From Theocolax elegans (Eukaryota; Arthropoda; Insecta; Hymenoptera; Cerocephalidae): a stretch of 64,000 nt of DNA. This document shows positions 12,789 through 24,946 of this stretch, piece after piece; position 1 is the stretch's first letter; every line of letters starts with the position of its first letter. The notes beneath the pieces were generated by a model. That model saw only the letters and a program-made list of their open reading frames with translations. It searched no databases and was not told the origin of the DNA. The stretch covers positions 26,260,623-26,324,622 of the forward strand of contig CM047431.1 in NCBI GenBank assembly GCA_026168455.1. The letters are read 5' to 3'. The translations under genes were made by a program, and so were the position numbers.

Positions 12789-13782
12789 TAAATGTTTTCG
12801 ATAAATCAAACAAATAATTTAACGAAAAATGGAACTCGTTAATTCAATACTTAGATCCAACGAAAGCATAACGTTTACGAAAAATAAATTTTTATCGTAA
12901 AACTCAGATGACTTGAACGACCGAGACCGGCTGATACATATGTACTAAGAAGCGATAAATTTGTCGCGTGCAGCGCCAGACCGTCAGCCACCTATCGGCC
13001 AGCGCCTGAACTACCGAAAAGTAAAAACTTTTATTTTTTTAACATTGAAGCAAAACGATTTTTTATATAAAATATAGCCTATGACACTTCATAGTACATA
13101 AAGGAACTACAGTTAAAATTTCGTTACAATCGATTGTTTACTTTTTGAGATTTTTGCGCACATACAAACAAACGCTTCCTCTTTATATAATAGTAAGATA
13201 AGATAAGATAAGATGTGTATAAAAAAATTTTCTAAAGCATAAAATTTATTATTAACAATTTAATATGCTTTAAATTCAATCAATTAATGGAATATTAATA
13301 TACAATTAATTAATATTTTTTTATATATTATATAATATAGTAAGTTATTATTGTATTATTAATTGAATTATTATCTGCAGTATTACGTATTAATTACGCT
13401 ATACTATTTATCCACGCATATATTTACGTTCAATGGACACTTTTAAATTATTTTTATTTATTAATAACAATTAAATATTATTTATTTAAAATATCATTTT
13501 CTAATGCGTTTGAAATTGGCGCGCTCTGACGCTCATACTGTCGCGGATAAGTTTCATGCGATACGTAACTTCATGCGGGTAGACAAAATTACGGAGTAGG
13601 CAATATTCCATGCACCCATTGTTACAATGATATATCGAGTATATGTAATATTACCTTGTGCTACTTATGAATTAGTACTTAAAACGTGTTTAATTTCTTT
13701 TTAGTATAATACAAATAGTAATAATCATTATACATTTGTTTAAAAAGAAATAATTGTACGGTAGTACATATCGGTACTTTAA
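12789..13782. other. Unassigned; includes a retrotransposon-like tail ending in (TAAGA)n
   Basis: At about 12900-13215 there is a stretch of higher GC content ending with CTTTATATAATAGTAAGATAAGA and a TAAGA microsatellite (about 13186-13215). Such a microsatellite tail is typical of RTE-like LINE or SINE 3' ends. No coding part survives. The rest, to 13782, shows nothing I recognise. Confidence 0.4.
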
Positions 13783-16139
13783 GGGGTATCCTGCTTTGGA
13801 AGGCCTAAAAAAACCGTTTTTTAGGGAATTTTTTTAAGAAAGAAAAAAATAGCCAACTCCAGAGAACTTTCAGGAATATTTTAGTATATAATTGAACATT
13901 ATAAAAAAATTTTTTTAAAGAAAAATATCAAAATGCAGCCGATTATTAGGCACATTTGTTGGGCAATCCGTAATCCGAGTCTTCTATTGGCGGGAGTGAC
14001 AGAGCTCTTAATCTTGATCTGAAACAGAAAGCCAAAAAAAATTTCATTTTCATACATGTATTTTCTATTTGACCAAGAAAAATCCGAAGAAATTGTGAAA
14101 TTTGAAATTTTTTCCGAATTTGAAGCAAAAAGTGCTTTTTACTAGAAAAAAAATCTGTTCAATGTGCTGAAAGAGTCTTTTACAAATTTATTTCCAAAAA
14201 CCTTTTCGGTTCATATTGAAGAGTAGATAAAACTGAAGCTAAAAAACTTCGGATCGTTACGATAGCTTATTTATTTTTTTGCAAACATGCCCGCCAATTT
14301 AGAAAAAGTGGAAAAACGAAAACTCGAGAAAAAGCGCTTTAAAGTTTATGAACTGGAAAAATGTTAATTTTCGACTACTTACGGCAATAATTCGCTAATC
14401 AGCTATTCCTGCGCCATACAATAGACCTTCAGCTTCCTCATGGAACTCATTTTGTTGAAGTTGTTCAAGTCTACGGGCCGTACGAGCTTCCTTACTGGAA
14501 AGAGACGAACGTCGTCTTTCTCGTTCAATCCGTTGTATCTCGTCATTATCCGCAAACATTTTACATTGCTGGCCAATTTTCAAATTGAGTAATTGCATGG
14601 TATGCAGAACTGCTGAATACCCTTCATTGAGCATTCCTGCAGCCATATACGCAGCAATTTCTACGATGTTTTGACCAGAATTGAGATGTTTCGGAGTTAT
14701 GCGCCAGACAGTGGAGTTGAACGATTCGTTCGAATTTTGCGTGTATCCACCTAAGCATAGCGTCGGGAGATCGTTTTTTGTCACAGGGTAATCATCACCA
14801 TATGGATTCATTTTTACAATACCATTGAAAGTTTTCGAATCGCCGTCGCCGATGTAATTCGTATACTTTACTCCAAAATTTTCAACAGATCTCAAAAACA
14901 TCTCCACGAATGAATCTACCTCCATCTTGCCTGCTGAACCATCGTGATTTGAAGAGCATGATTCTTTATGATCATTATACCATTCGTCAAATTCTTCTTC
15001 GTCTAATATATTCTTGTGTAAAGCACAAGAATGACAATATGCACTTTTTACAATAAGGTCGACTATTTTGCCAGAGTAATATGCAATGAGCGTTGTAACA
15101 CCAAACAATGAAGTAAAACCTCGTTTTTTCCAGGATCCATCGCCAGAAACTTTCAAACAGGCAGCAGATCTATCAGGTTCTATATTTTTTTCTTTCTCTT
15201 CTTTGACAGCTTTTTCACAAACGCTTTTGAACATTGATTTTGACGCTGTATATAAATGCTGCACAATTTGATCATACGTTGATTTTGCTAAACCTTGACA
15301 TATATCCATAAGTCCACAAAACACATTGATACCTTCTCGTCCAACACCGAAAAACCTCATAACAAAAACAATTCGTCTATTTATTTCGAATCCAGTTTTT
15401 ATAAATGGTCCTGAATTTATATCTCTATGACCACACATACACGATAATACAATTTTGAAACCTAAGCCTCGATGTCCGCTCTCTGAAAATTGTAGATTTT
15501 GTTTGCAAGATCTGCAAATAACGATATCAGAAATTGCAAAAAATACTGTGACAAACTCGATTATTCGATAGCAGTGAGTTGGATGCACAATGATGTTCTC
15601 GGTGCTAGCGGTGGCTAATTTTCTCTCAGTACTACTTGTGTTGCACTCTGTATCGTCTGATTCTGTTGTGAATTGATTACCATGGAATTTACGTTTCCGT
15701 GGTTTTGCAGCACGATTACTACTCGATTTGTCACTTTTCGGATAACTAGACATGATTATATTGAAGCGCACTCGTCAATAGTCAGAGCAGAACTAAACGT
15801 TACGACACAAACAGCTCTATAGGAAGCATGTACACACAGATTATATACCGACGACACATACTAAGGTTCAAAAAACGCTTCTATGAAAGCAAAATATTAT
15901 TTCGAACAGCTGCTGAACCTTTTCAGGTATATAGTTTAGAGACGAGGGGAGAAGCGCGCGCGTTTTAGTCTGACCGAGCACTGGCACTTACTCGAGCCGC
16001 CGTTGCGTTTAGTGTTGTATCTTCGGAAATACTACGAATCCGACTCTATAACTTCGGATATATGTTTTTATACATATAAGCAATAGATTGAAGCAATAAA
16101 AAAATCGATTTTTTGAACGTTCTAAATCAGGATACCCCC
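13783..16139 (-). mobile_element. Complete TTAA-flanked DNA transposon (Kolobok / Mutator-like)
   Basis: The ends are inverted: GGGGTATCCTGC (13783) and TCAGGATACCCCC (to 16139). Each is flanked by TTAA (13779-13782 and 16140-16143), a target duplication used by Kolobok and piggyBac elements. The inner ends share AAAAAACCGTTTTTT/AAAAAATCGATTTTTT-like runs. The element holds one long minus-strand ORF (14395-15753). The transposase type resembles the Mutator-like domain common in arthropod genomes, not piggyBac, so Kolobok is the better fit to the TTAA target. Confidence 0.8.
14395..15753 (-). CDS. Mutator/Kolobok-like transposase, internally deleted
   Basis: An open frame of 452 codons from the ATG at 15753 (the frame extends six codons further up with no other ATG). 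The N terminus is basic (KPRKRK, a likely nuclear signal). A Cys-rich segment follows (CRSCKQNL, CMCG). The catalytic domain shows SGDGSWKKRG (first Asp, about 205), YIGDGDSK (second Asp, about 303) and TQNSNESFNS (Glu, about 343). In related transposases as I know them, a block of roughly 100 residues separates GDGDS and the NES motif; here PYGDDYPVTK is joined directly to LPTLCLGG, so it looks deleted in frame. The C terminus is rich in Arg and Glu and probably coiled. The protein is probably catalytically dead but still translatable. Confidence 0.8.
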   Translation of the reverse strand: MSSYPKSDKSSSNRAAKPRKRKFHGNQFTTESDDTECNTSSTERKLATASTENIIVHPTHCYRIIEFVTVFFAISDIVICRSCKQNLQFSESGHRGLGFKIVLSCMCGHRDINSGPFIKTGFEINRRIVFVMRFFGVGREGINVFCGLMDICQGLAKSTYDQIVQHLYTASKSMFKSVCEKAVKEEKEKNIEPDRSAACLKVSGDGSWKKRGFTSLFGVTTLIAYYSGKIVDLIVKSAYCHSCALHKNILDEEEFDEWYNDHKESCSSNHDGSAGKMEVDSFVEMFLRSVENFGVKYTNYIGDGDSKTFNGIVKMNPYGDDYPVTKNDLPTLCLGGYTQNSNESFNSTVWRITPKHLNSGQNIVEIAAYMAAGMLNEGYSAVLHTMQLLNLKIGQQCKMFADNDEIQRIERERRRSSLSSKEARTARRLEQLQQNEFHEEAEGLLYGAGIAD

Positions 16140-16379
16140 TTAATTCGCAGTACATTCAATCGGTGTGATCAACTATAGGATATAGGCTCTCATCATTGAA
16201 GAACGTTTGCACTTTGCACTCAGCAATAAAAATTTATTTCACGTAGAGGGCGTTAGTGTACTCTTACGCGCATGCGCACTTACGTGTAATGTTAATTTAT
16301 GTAATGTTTTTTCTAAATACTTACTTTTTTGGAAGGAATCCAAAAATATATATTTCTGGTATTGTTTTTGAATCACGAT

Positions 16380-16695
16380 GTATACTGACTATTCCCTAAC
16401 GGGTGTATCCGCCTTTATTTGGTTCTATCTACCTGTAAGAATATGTTGTTAAGGGTACAAAAGCCCGATTTACGACTTATTCACCCGCGCCCCAAGATCA
16501 ACAGAGAAAATCGCTCTAGATGCAGGGGTAGGTGATATATTCTGACTATTCTCTCGCGGGAGTGTATGCCTCCAGTGGGGCGTATCTACCTGTGAAATTG
16601 TGCCGTTAAGGCTGGAAAAGACCGATGCACGACTTATTCACCCTTTCCGCAAATTCAAGAGAAAAAATCGCTCTAGACGCAGAAGTGGGTTGTAT
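16380..16695. repeat. Tandem dimer, ~157-bp period
   Basis: Two diverged copies: CTGACTATTC at 16385 recurs at 16542, GTATCTACCTGTGAA-like words and ACGACTTATTCACCC recur, and both copies end in AAATCGCTCTAGA. Non-coding. The regions 16140-16379 and 16696-16982 hold nothing recognised. Confidence 0.75.
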
Positions 16696-16982
16696 ACATA
16701 TATAATGTACACATGAAGTCTACGTGGACAGAGCATGCGTCCGAAGAAAACTTTTGTTGATTAAAGGTGCTTTTTCATTGGGGGATAGAGGTTCATATTA
16801 TTGAAATCTGAAAGTATCGTCTTTTTGCTCTAATGTTTTTACTTTTAATGGAGGAGGTAACTGCTGTGTAAAATTCAACAATTTAATTATTGAAAAGTAC
16901 TTTCCCATATAAATAGCGTACAATATAATACAACAATTTAACATTAATTAACATCACTTTAATTTTATTTTTGTACAATTAT

Positions 16983-17720
16983 TTACATATATTGTTCTAT
17001 ATTTCCCCCAGCATGCTCCAGAACACATTGCAAGCGTTTGATGAAATGTTCCCTTGCCTTCTGCAACTCGGTAATCTTGATTGTAGCAAACGCTGCGCGA
17101 ATCCTATCAATCATATTTTCCCAAGTTGTGGGTTTTTCCTGGTAGCAGATATCCTTAATCCGGCCCCAAAGGTAAAAGTCCAACAGGTTGAGGTCCGGCG
17201 ATCGCGGCGGCTACTTAGCGGAGGATCCATTTTTGCCGATCCAACGCCGCCGGAAGTAACATGTCAGGCATAGTTGGACATCGTCTGTGTTGTGGGCTGG
17301 TGCGCCATCTTGTAACCACCACATTGTATTTATATTTACAGGGTTCCCTTCTAGGAGACGGGGCAGCTCGTTTTCCAGGAAATGTAAATAATTTTTTCCA
17401 CTTATATTTTCCTCGTAAAAATACGGGCCCACAAGCCGATCCCCAACTATGCCTGCCCACACGTTAATTTTCCAGCGAGGCTGGTTTTCGACTTCACGAA
17501 CCCACCTCAGGTGTTCCGGTACCCAGTCACGGTGGTTTTGTCTGTTGAGCATGCCACACTGTGTAAAGGTTGAGTCGTCGATGAAACAGATCCGCCGCTT
17601 TGATTCAGGATCTCTACGGTGCCTATGTAACATGGTTACTGCAAATTCCATCCTTTTAGGTCTATCGGGATCCCTCAAAGCTTGGTCCATTTGAGCTTGT
17701 ATGGGTGTAGCATCTCTTTG
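16983..17720 (-). pseudogene. Tc1/mariner-type transposase remnant (Tc3-like)
   Basis: On the minus strand, a DDE_3-type catalytic half: CFIDDSTFTQCGML (first Asp), WAGIVGDRLVGPYF, WLQDGAPAHNT (second Asp), then PRSPDLNLLDFYLWG near the third acidic position, and a C terminus ending IEQYM. All of it lies in one frame with a single TAG at 17211-17213, where related proteins usually have a Trp. The N-terminal DNA-binding half is missing; upstream the frame runs into the AT-rich minisatellite at 17738-17885. No terminal inverted repeats were found. Confidence 0.85.
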
Positions 17721-17737
17721 GCAATTTTCTGTATATA

Positions 17738-17885
17738 TTGCTAATATATTGCCACCATATTTCCAATATATCGGCAATATATTGCCAATACATTGCCAAT
17801 ATATTACCAATATATTGCCAATACATGGCCAATGCATTACCAATATATGATCAATGTATGATTAATATATTGCGAATGTATTGGC
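17738..17885. repeat. Minisatellite of CCAATATATTG-type units
   Basis: About a dozen imperfect 10-12-bp units (CCAATATATTG, CCAATACATTG and similar). A related short stretch occurs at 20645-20690. It truncates the 5' side of the transposase remnant. Confidence 0.85.
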
Positions 17886-19115
17886 TAGGCACTACAAATA
17901 TATTGATAAGCTATCAGAATATTACAAATTTATAAGCAATATACGATTTTTGTATGGCAGAAATCTAACAAAAGTACTGTGTGGTGAAAGTACGACCAAA
18001 GATTGTGAGATATATTGCTAAAATATAGTGAAAGTTTGGTGGATGATTGGTACATATTGCTATGCGTGTTCTTACCGCTAACAAGTCTTAGAAATACTGC
18101 TACGAAACTACTATTGTATTTCGTCGAATCTCAGTATTACATCTAATAAACATAAGCGGAAAGAATTCTATTTGATTCAGGGTATTTTATAATAGTATTT
18201 TCTAACTTTCTATCCATCTTTTATATGAAACAATAAAATATAAGTAGATAATTGTATACACAAAAGTTCGATTCTGTATTAAGTTTATAGCATAGTTAAG
18301 ACATATGGGCTCCTAAAAAATATCCTTTAAAAAGTATCTCGTTCTAGAATGTATGTGAAAAATATCTAAAAAGGATCATAAAGAATATAGTAAAATGTTT
18401 CGCAAAAAGTATCTTAGAAACTATTTCAGCAGGTGTTTTAGAAGTCTCCCAAAATTAAGCAAATAAGTATGTATAATAGTTTCATAAAATGTCATCCAAT
18501 AAGTATTTTGGGAAGTCTTGATAAGTAATAAATTTACCACAAAAAGTATTGAAAAGTCTGCCAAGTATTACTTTATTTAAGAACAATAAAAAAGAGTAAT
18601 TTCTGTTTATTGAGAAATTATTTATATAAGAAATTAATTTCGTACAAATGAATATTATTATAAATACTATTGTGTATTTATTGCTGTAAAACATAGCAGG
18701 GCTAAAAATTATAAAATAATTTATGTGTAGTATATACCTTACTGAAAAAATGTGTCATTTATCAACAGATACTCGTCGACTCTATTTTGATTTCAGTACT
18801 GTCTATTGCGAAAACTTTGTAAGAATCGAAAAAGTTAAAATGTTATTGTTTTAAATATTCAATATCAATTGCCAAAGTGTGATAGAAATTAAACCATACC
18901 TGCGAACGTTTACAACTTCGCAGAAGGTGTTTTTCGATATTTAACGTTTGGATTATGTATTAGATAAGATTTGTGCGAATGAAAATAAACAAATATAGTA
19001 AGCCGAATAATTGCAGGACATATACTTTTCTGAAATAAATGTGTTATTTTTCTACAGAAAAACTTGTCGATTCCATTTTGATATTATATACTTACCAAAG
19101 AATCGAACTCTTATA
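17886..19115. other. Unassigned AT-rich region with a third partial dispersed repeat
   Basis: 18780-18960 shares GATTTCAGTACTGTCTATTG and a diverged form of the CATACTTGCGAATGTTGACAC word with 6043-6258 and 6986-7320. The rest shows no gene or clear repeat. Confidence 0.5.
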
Positions 19116-19420
19116 CAGGGTGTTCTCTTAATGATTCCGTTCCTTCGGCATGCATACAGAGCAGGAGATTCTAAGCAACTTTTTCCTTTAGCAAATTTTG
19201 ATTTGATGCATAATTAATAAGATAATGTCAATTAAAGTTACAAATAAATCAACGAATGAGAGCGCGCCTGAACGTTCGGTGGCAAGTTGCGGGGCAAGCG
19301 GCGCGAGGATGAGTCGCTGGGAGAGGGAAGCGGTAACTCGCGGTAGGAGAAGAGAGACAGAAAATGAGAGAGCGGGAGATGGACCTTTTCTGGAGCTTAC
19401 GTATAGGTAGTCATTTTTTT
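19116..19420. mobile_element. Fragment of the ACAGGGTGTTC palindromic element family
   Basis: Starts TATACAGGGTGTTCTCTTAATGATTCC-like and runs through TTCTAAGCAACTTTTTC, AAATTTTGATTTGA and a GAGCGCGCC...GCGGTAA stretch. The same order of words occurs in the arm of the element at 41018-45938. Only one end is present. The open frame at 19225-19410 is a by-product of its GC-rich part. Confidence 0.65.
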
Positions 19421-20854
19421 ATCGATTATTATTTATACTTGTAGTATAAACTAATAAATTTTTTCATTGTTTAATGACTTATAGCCACTAATTAAAAAAA
19501 TTATCAGAATATGAATTCATTGCGGTTCATGAATTTTTTTCTTTTTTAGTGCGAATAAAAATATGCGAGATTTAATTTTATTGTCCTTCATTTTTTCTAC
19601 TCGTAGTGTAAATGCTTATTTACAAAAATTGATAATATTGTTATCAATTTTTTGAACATTTAGCGCCTTTCAGCCGAAGAAATAAAATATTATCAGAATA
19701 TGATTTAATTGTTTTTGATGAATTTCTCCGATTAACAACAAATAAAAAATTGTAAGAATTTTTTTTAATATCGATCGTATTTTTTACTTCTAGTATAAAT
19801 ACTATTTTGTATACAAGTTGGTATACAATTTTGTACAATTTTGAAATATGTACAATATTCTGGACATAATTTTCTGCACACTGCAAAATCCCAATTCCAG
19901 CTGAAAAAAGAGACGGAAGGGCGAATGTGTAAATGAGTAAATGAGTAGAATGAGTTGGTGCAGGGGGGCAGTCGGATTGCTTATTAATAATTTATAATAA
20001 CTTATAATAATTTATAATAATTTATAATAATTTACAATAAATCTTTATTAATAATTTGTTTTATTTTTAGTTAGAGTTTTTAATTTTTAATTTTTTATTT
20101 TTATTTTTATTTTTATAGATTCTTTGGGAGTGATTATAAGTAGGGGCAATCTGACTGCCCATATATTTAATTTGTTATTGACTGAAAGACCGATAAAAAT
20201 ATTAATAATTAAAAAATAATTATTAATCGAAACTTGTGTGTTATAATATTCATTTTACATCATAAGTTTCCTGTCTTCCATAACTTTGTAACATTTACCA
20301 AATTGTCAATACTACCGATGAATCGATGATCTTTTATTACCTAAAGTGGATCAAAACGCGAATGAACGTCTTCCTTTGGTCATCCGAATAATTATTAAGA
20401 AGCGTGACATAAATCCACGATTTCTCATAATACCGATTTTTAGTAAAGAAATGACCCAATTTATTTTAATCATATCGATTTGTTCAGCATATATTAATAT
20501 ATTATAAAAAATCAGTTTAAAAATATTTGGTAAACGTAAACATTTTATAGATATACTATAGCTAGATGATTCCCAGACTATTATAAAACTTCATCGAGGG
20601 TTCAGTTAGATTTTATTTTACGGACTCGGAATTAACTTACGAGCAATATTATTGCTGATATATTACCAATATATTGCGAATTTATGGTAGTTATTCATTG
20701 GCATTTTGTATATAGAACACTCGAATCAAGTCAACAGCCAGACTATTGCAATTATTATCCTAAACATTTAGAACGAGTTTTCCAAAATATTTTTTAAGTC
20801 TGAAACTCGGTGAATTGTTATTTTAACGAAAAAACTTTTTTCGAGCACGTTTGC
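19421..20854. other. Unassigned AT-rich region with a 10-bp minisatellite
   Basis: 19981-20040 is a run of TTTATAATAA units. Nothing else was recognised; short open frames have no motif. Confidence 0.5.
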
Positions 20855-20859
20855 TCTTG

Positions 20860-20996
20860 CAGTGCGGACGTCGCAGAGCGTCCGCGGAGGGTTTACTCCG
20901 CAAGTACAAAATTGAGCGTGAACGTCGGAGAGCGCCCGCGGCGGGTTTACTCCGCGAATACAAAATTTGATGTGCGCGAACATCGGAGAGCGATAT
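20860..20996. repeat. GC-rich tandem repeat, ~58-bp units
   Basis: Two and a half units of GA(A)CGTCGGAGAGCGYCCGCG...GGGTTTACTCCGC, starting at about 20867 and 20920, with a partial at about 20980. The GC content is far above its surroundings. Confidence 0.75.
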
Positions 20997-21278
20997 ATCT
21001 TTATGGTAAATGTATTTAATGGCTATATTGTACCCAAAACTTAATTCAATTCAAAATTTTATTGTCTTAAAATTCGTCATAAAGGTTTCAATAAATTAAT
21101 GTAAATACGATGAGATTAAAAACTGTAATAATCTCATATTTATAACGCACGCATATCATAGATTTAGTAAATATATTAATAATAATAGTAATGAATTTAT
21201 TAGTCTGCGGTTTAATTCAAACTTAAATAAAAATCATTTTCTTGATTGTACAGTATATTCATACAATCAATCTCGTAA

Positions 21279-21692
21279 TAGTATATTACGCAACTAGTGA
21301 GCAAAATAGGTCATTCCAACACCAGTCGGAAAAAAACGAGTGGGGATGGCCTATTTTCCTTACTAGTTGCGTATAATATTTTTCCTGACAAGGTGAAAGA
21401 AATTTGACATTAAGAAGAGTGAAAATTCTTTTGATTGTAGCATGTACGAAAAAACATAGCGCCATTTCTGCGAGCCTAATATAAGAAGTTTTGACTGCGT
21501 TATATGTCTTGTTTTTCTGTCATCTCTCCCGCTCTCCGTCTCTACCTGTATATCCTAATATTATATTATAAAGACAAATTAAATAATTGTATTAAAATTT
21601 AATCATTTTCTTTTTGAGTGGGCAAAATAGTTCATTCTCCCACTCTCAAAAGCATTTTGCTCACTAGTGAGGGAATGTGGTATTTTGCCCAC
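21279..21692. repeat. Palindromic MITE-like fragments around GCAAAATAG words
   Basis: Inverted pair 21279-21312 / 21345-21378 (ACGCAACTAGTGAGCAAAATAGG against CCTATTTTCCTTACTAGTTGCGT) and a second pair 21618-21640 / 21668-21692 (GTGGGCAAAATAGTTCATT against AATGTGGTATTTTGCCCAC). They appear to be ends of related short elements. No coding potential. Confidence 0.6.
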
Positions 21693-21981
21693 GCAAAACA
21701 GGCCTCGAAAATCGAATTTCGCTCACCGCGTTAGGAAAAATATATTTTGCGATTCATTCACTTTCGCGATCTTCGCTTTTGCTATACACATTAACTATGT
21801 TCAGGCACCTCGGCCGCTTCGCTCGTTCACCTGTTGTATTAGTCTCGCGCGGCAACGTCGTACAACTTTCTACTCTAATCCGGCCTCTGATTGGCCCATT
21901 TCAAAAATTAATTACGCCTCACCTAATTAATATTTTTTAAAAATTCCGACAGGGTTATACTTGAATTAATTTTCTGAACCG

Positions 21982-21982
<1 letters not shown>

Positions 21983-22021
<39 letters not shown>
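21983..22021. repeat. (AT)n microsatellite
   Basis: An uninterrupted alternating AT run of about 38 bases. Confidence 0.95.
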
Positions 22022-22024
<3 letters not shown>

Positions 22025-23714
22025 ACCAATGTTTCTGGATCACCCTGTATATACTCGGACTTCCGATATATATATGGTGAGGAACGAAGGGCTGCTTTGG
22101 ACGTAGGTAGCGGCATCAAGTGGCTTGGTGTTGTACCGTTAGACTTGCGGGTGCCGACGTTAGATGCGTATGCATACGGACCTCGATGTTTGCCAGATGT
22201 CGAAGTCGTAGTTTCTTGACTAAGGCTCGTACATACAAGCGATGCGTCTCGGTTTCCAAATACAAGATGTCTCTCGACTTTGAACGTATTTCTTTTGAAG
22301 TCCGAGTAGCGGAGCTTCAACTTCGGATAAAAATCAAAGAGTTGACTAGACAAGCTTCGCCTTCCGGAAGCTTTAGGCGAAAAACTAGGGAACGCTTTAC
22401 TTTAGATGGAATTGCGTAATTCAAGTTCTCGATTTTTCTGTACTTGCACCCGATTAGACCGTTAGATGTGCGTCATCGTAAAATTATCGAATGCCATGCA
22501 TTTCCTGAAAAACTTTTTTTTAAATCGAGCTTTTAAAGTTGGTATTATTTTTTTTTAAATATTTTTTTTTTCGAACATTTTAGTGATCTGTTATTTCTTG
22601 GAATTTAATCAATTAATGTAGGCCATTAAAGTATGCGGCTCGAATAAGGATAAGGCGTTCCAAAGAATCGCCGAGCACAAGAAAATATCGGCTTAATAAA
22701 ATGAAGGAGCGAAACAAAGAAAAAAATTTTGCCGAAGATCAAATGTATGTACAGTCTACGCGCCACGTATGGTTTCGTTGCCTTTTCATATGCCACGGCT
22801 CTACCCAAGTATTTTTAAAGCATTTTTGCCTGCTGAATCCGAATTTTTTGGGTAGAAGTCTGAAAAAGTTGTAGATAAATTGTTATAAACAAGTTAATTG
22901 TTTAAACCGCATTACAAGCTACTCTAACAATAATTTAACATTTAAGTATAGAAAATCAAAGATATTTTTATTACAAATTTTCTCGATTTTGGTTTGATTA
23001 AATATCTTGATTAGGTCAAAAGTGATTGCAAATTTAATGCAAAAATGTCCCGTTTTCTTTATACGCGCTCATTTTTTCGGTTGTAACTTTGGTTTAAATA
23101 CAAATTTTTGAATTTTATAACTTGCTTTCGATAAAATAGTTATTATTCTAACATGCAAAAGAAAAAAAGTTATTAAATGCATGTACTAAATGTTATTATA
23201 ACTTGCAAAGAGAAATAAATTAAGCTAAAAATATGGAAACTAATTTCTTTATAACGGTATAAAATTGATTCTAATAATAGTTACAACATTTAACCCAGAT
23301 GAAAAGAAAGCTTATGTCAAGGCAAATATGGTCAAGTTTGGTTTGTTGAAATATCTCTATTAGTTACAAGGTTATTGCAAATTTAGCGTGGCGCATATTT
23401 GACGTTTATTGAAATGACAACTTCAAGCTCGATGTACGCACTCATGCTCGCACATGATTACGTTTTCACACTTTTTGTGTATACTAAACTTACTAATATG
23501 ATATTTTAATGATTTTTCCAATAAACTATAGATACTTACACTTACATATATTAGTTATTAATAATATTAAATAGATATATCGTATTATATTAATTAAAAA
23601 TTTATATGCCGCGAAGTATTAAAATTATATTGAAAAATATTTTTCTATGTCCAAGTAATCTACGCTGCTTATCAAATCTAATATATTTACAGTAATACAT
23701 TATTTTTACAATTA
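22022..23714. other. Unassigned; 99-codon ORF of unknown nature at 22120-22419 (+)
   Basis: The ORF at 22120-22419 has a Cys/Arg-rich start and an amphipathic segment (FERISFEVRVAELQLRIKIKEL) that could be a short coiled coil. It could be the start of a retroelement gag or a chance frame, and I cannot assign it. The remainder to 23714 is AT-rich with nothing recognised. Confidence 0.3.
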
Positions 23715-24136
23715 TAAATGGCACATCGTACAAGACATTTGATGAATTGCGATTATGGTATTACCATCATTCAAAATGTACTTTAATAGTAGAATTGCCT
23801 CTTACAAGAGCATCTATAAGATTGCATATATTGAGATGCTTTTATGTAATTTATAATTATCTTAATGTATTATCAAAAAATGTTAGAGTACTTAATCCTA
23901 ATGTATTTGGTTGGAAAGAAGACGGTGATTTATTGCTCCCACCAAAAGGTCAAATTTTGTTGCCATCAGTTGACGAGTTAGCATATAACTGTACATGCAC
24001 TAAATGCTCGGCAAAATCGTGCAGTTGTGTCTCGACCGGAGTTAAATGTATTTCGTTTTGTTCGTGTCAACGAGAAAACACGTGTAAAAATGTATATTAC
24101 AGTGAAGTAGTTAGTAATATAAAAAAAGAAAACTAA
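23715..24136 (+). pseudogene. Remnant of a repeated insect protein with a Cys-rich CXC-like tail
   Basis: The frame can be read from about 23717 (TSYKTFDELRLWYYHH) to the stop at 24136. It contains LPLTRASIRLHILRCFYVIYN, NPNVFGWKEDG, and a Cys cluster CTCTKCSAKSCSCVSTGVKC followed by CSCQRENTC. This layout resembles the C-terminal part of a long protein found in many copies in arthropod genomes. Its function is unknown to me. The upstream part is missing, so it is a fragment. Confidence 0.5.
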
Positions 24137-24204
24137 GATTTGTGTTATTTCAATTAATCACAGCATGCTGATTATAAAGTAATATGCGACAGAAATTTAA
24201 CAAC

Positions 24205-24946
24205 TTAGTTATCCATCCATCTAATTACTAGCCAAGTATAGTCGTGTGCTACCTCAATTTTTCCTCTGGTTAGTTTCGCTTTCTGCTGTGACATTCCTTT
24301 TCGATTTTTCTTAACTGTTCCGCACACACAGGAATACCAGTTATCTATACATAAAACATGACCTTTGATAAAATAAGGTGCAATCAAGTCGCAAAAACAT
24401 CTCTTGAAACTCTAAGAGAATGTACTTCGTAATCTATGTCAGAACTATTGTAAATATTAAAACCGAGTGTGAATCCTGTCTCATAATCCACTAATTCGAA
24501 AATCTCCATCATAAAGCGATTTCTTTTCAAAGGTAAGTATTGCTTAAATCGCAATCTTCCTTTCCACAACAAGACATTCATCGATACAAAGATTTTTTCC
24601 TGGATTTATAGTACTAGAAAACTTATTTTGCAAGTGATTGATTCCTGGCTTAACTTCTTTTCACAGGATGATTACTAATGTCTTCATTATTACAAAAGTG
24701 GAGAGATCTCAAAATATGGAGATATCTAGTTTTGCTCATAACATATCCAGATACTGGAGTTGACAATGTATATCCGTGCTTCAATAATTTTTTATATCAC
24801 CTTTCCGAACATGCCCCATATTTATTGAAAGTTCAATAAATTTACGGAGTTCATTTTGCGTTAGAGGTGTCCATTCTCTCATATGGTGATATTGTGGGAG
24901 TGGATTTGGTCTCTATAAGGATTAGTTTGATCAATTATAGTATTAA
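24205..24946 (-). pseudogene. Outer piggyBac transposase, C-terminal part
   Basis: Minus-strand frames encode LWKGRLRFKQYLPLKRNRF, ELVDYETGFTLGF and CGTVKKNRKGM, all characteristic of piggyBac (DDE_Tnp_1_7) transposases. Further upstream a segment equivalent to PLTQNELRKFIELSINMG can be read at about 24820-24900. Several stops and frameshifts break it. The reading stops exactly at the TTAA at 24943-24946, where another piggyBac is inserted, and resumes at 27378. Confidence 0.85.
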
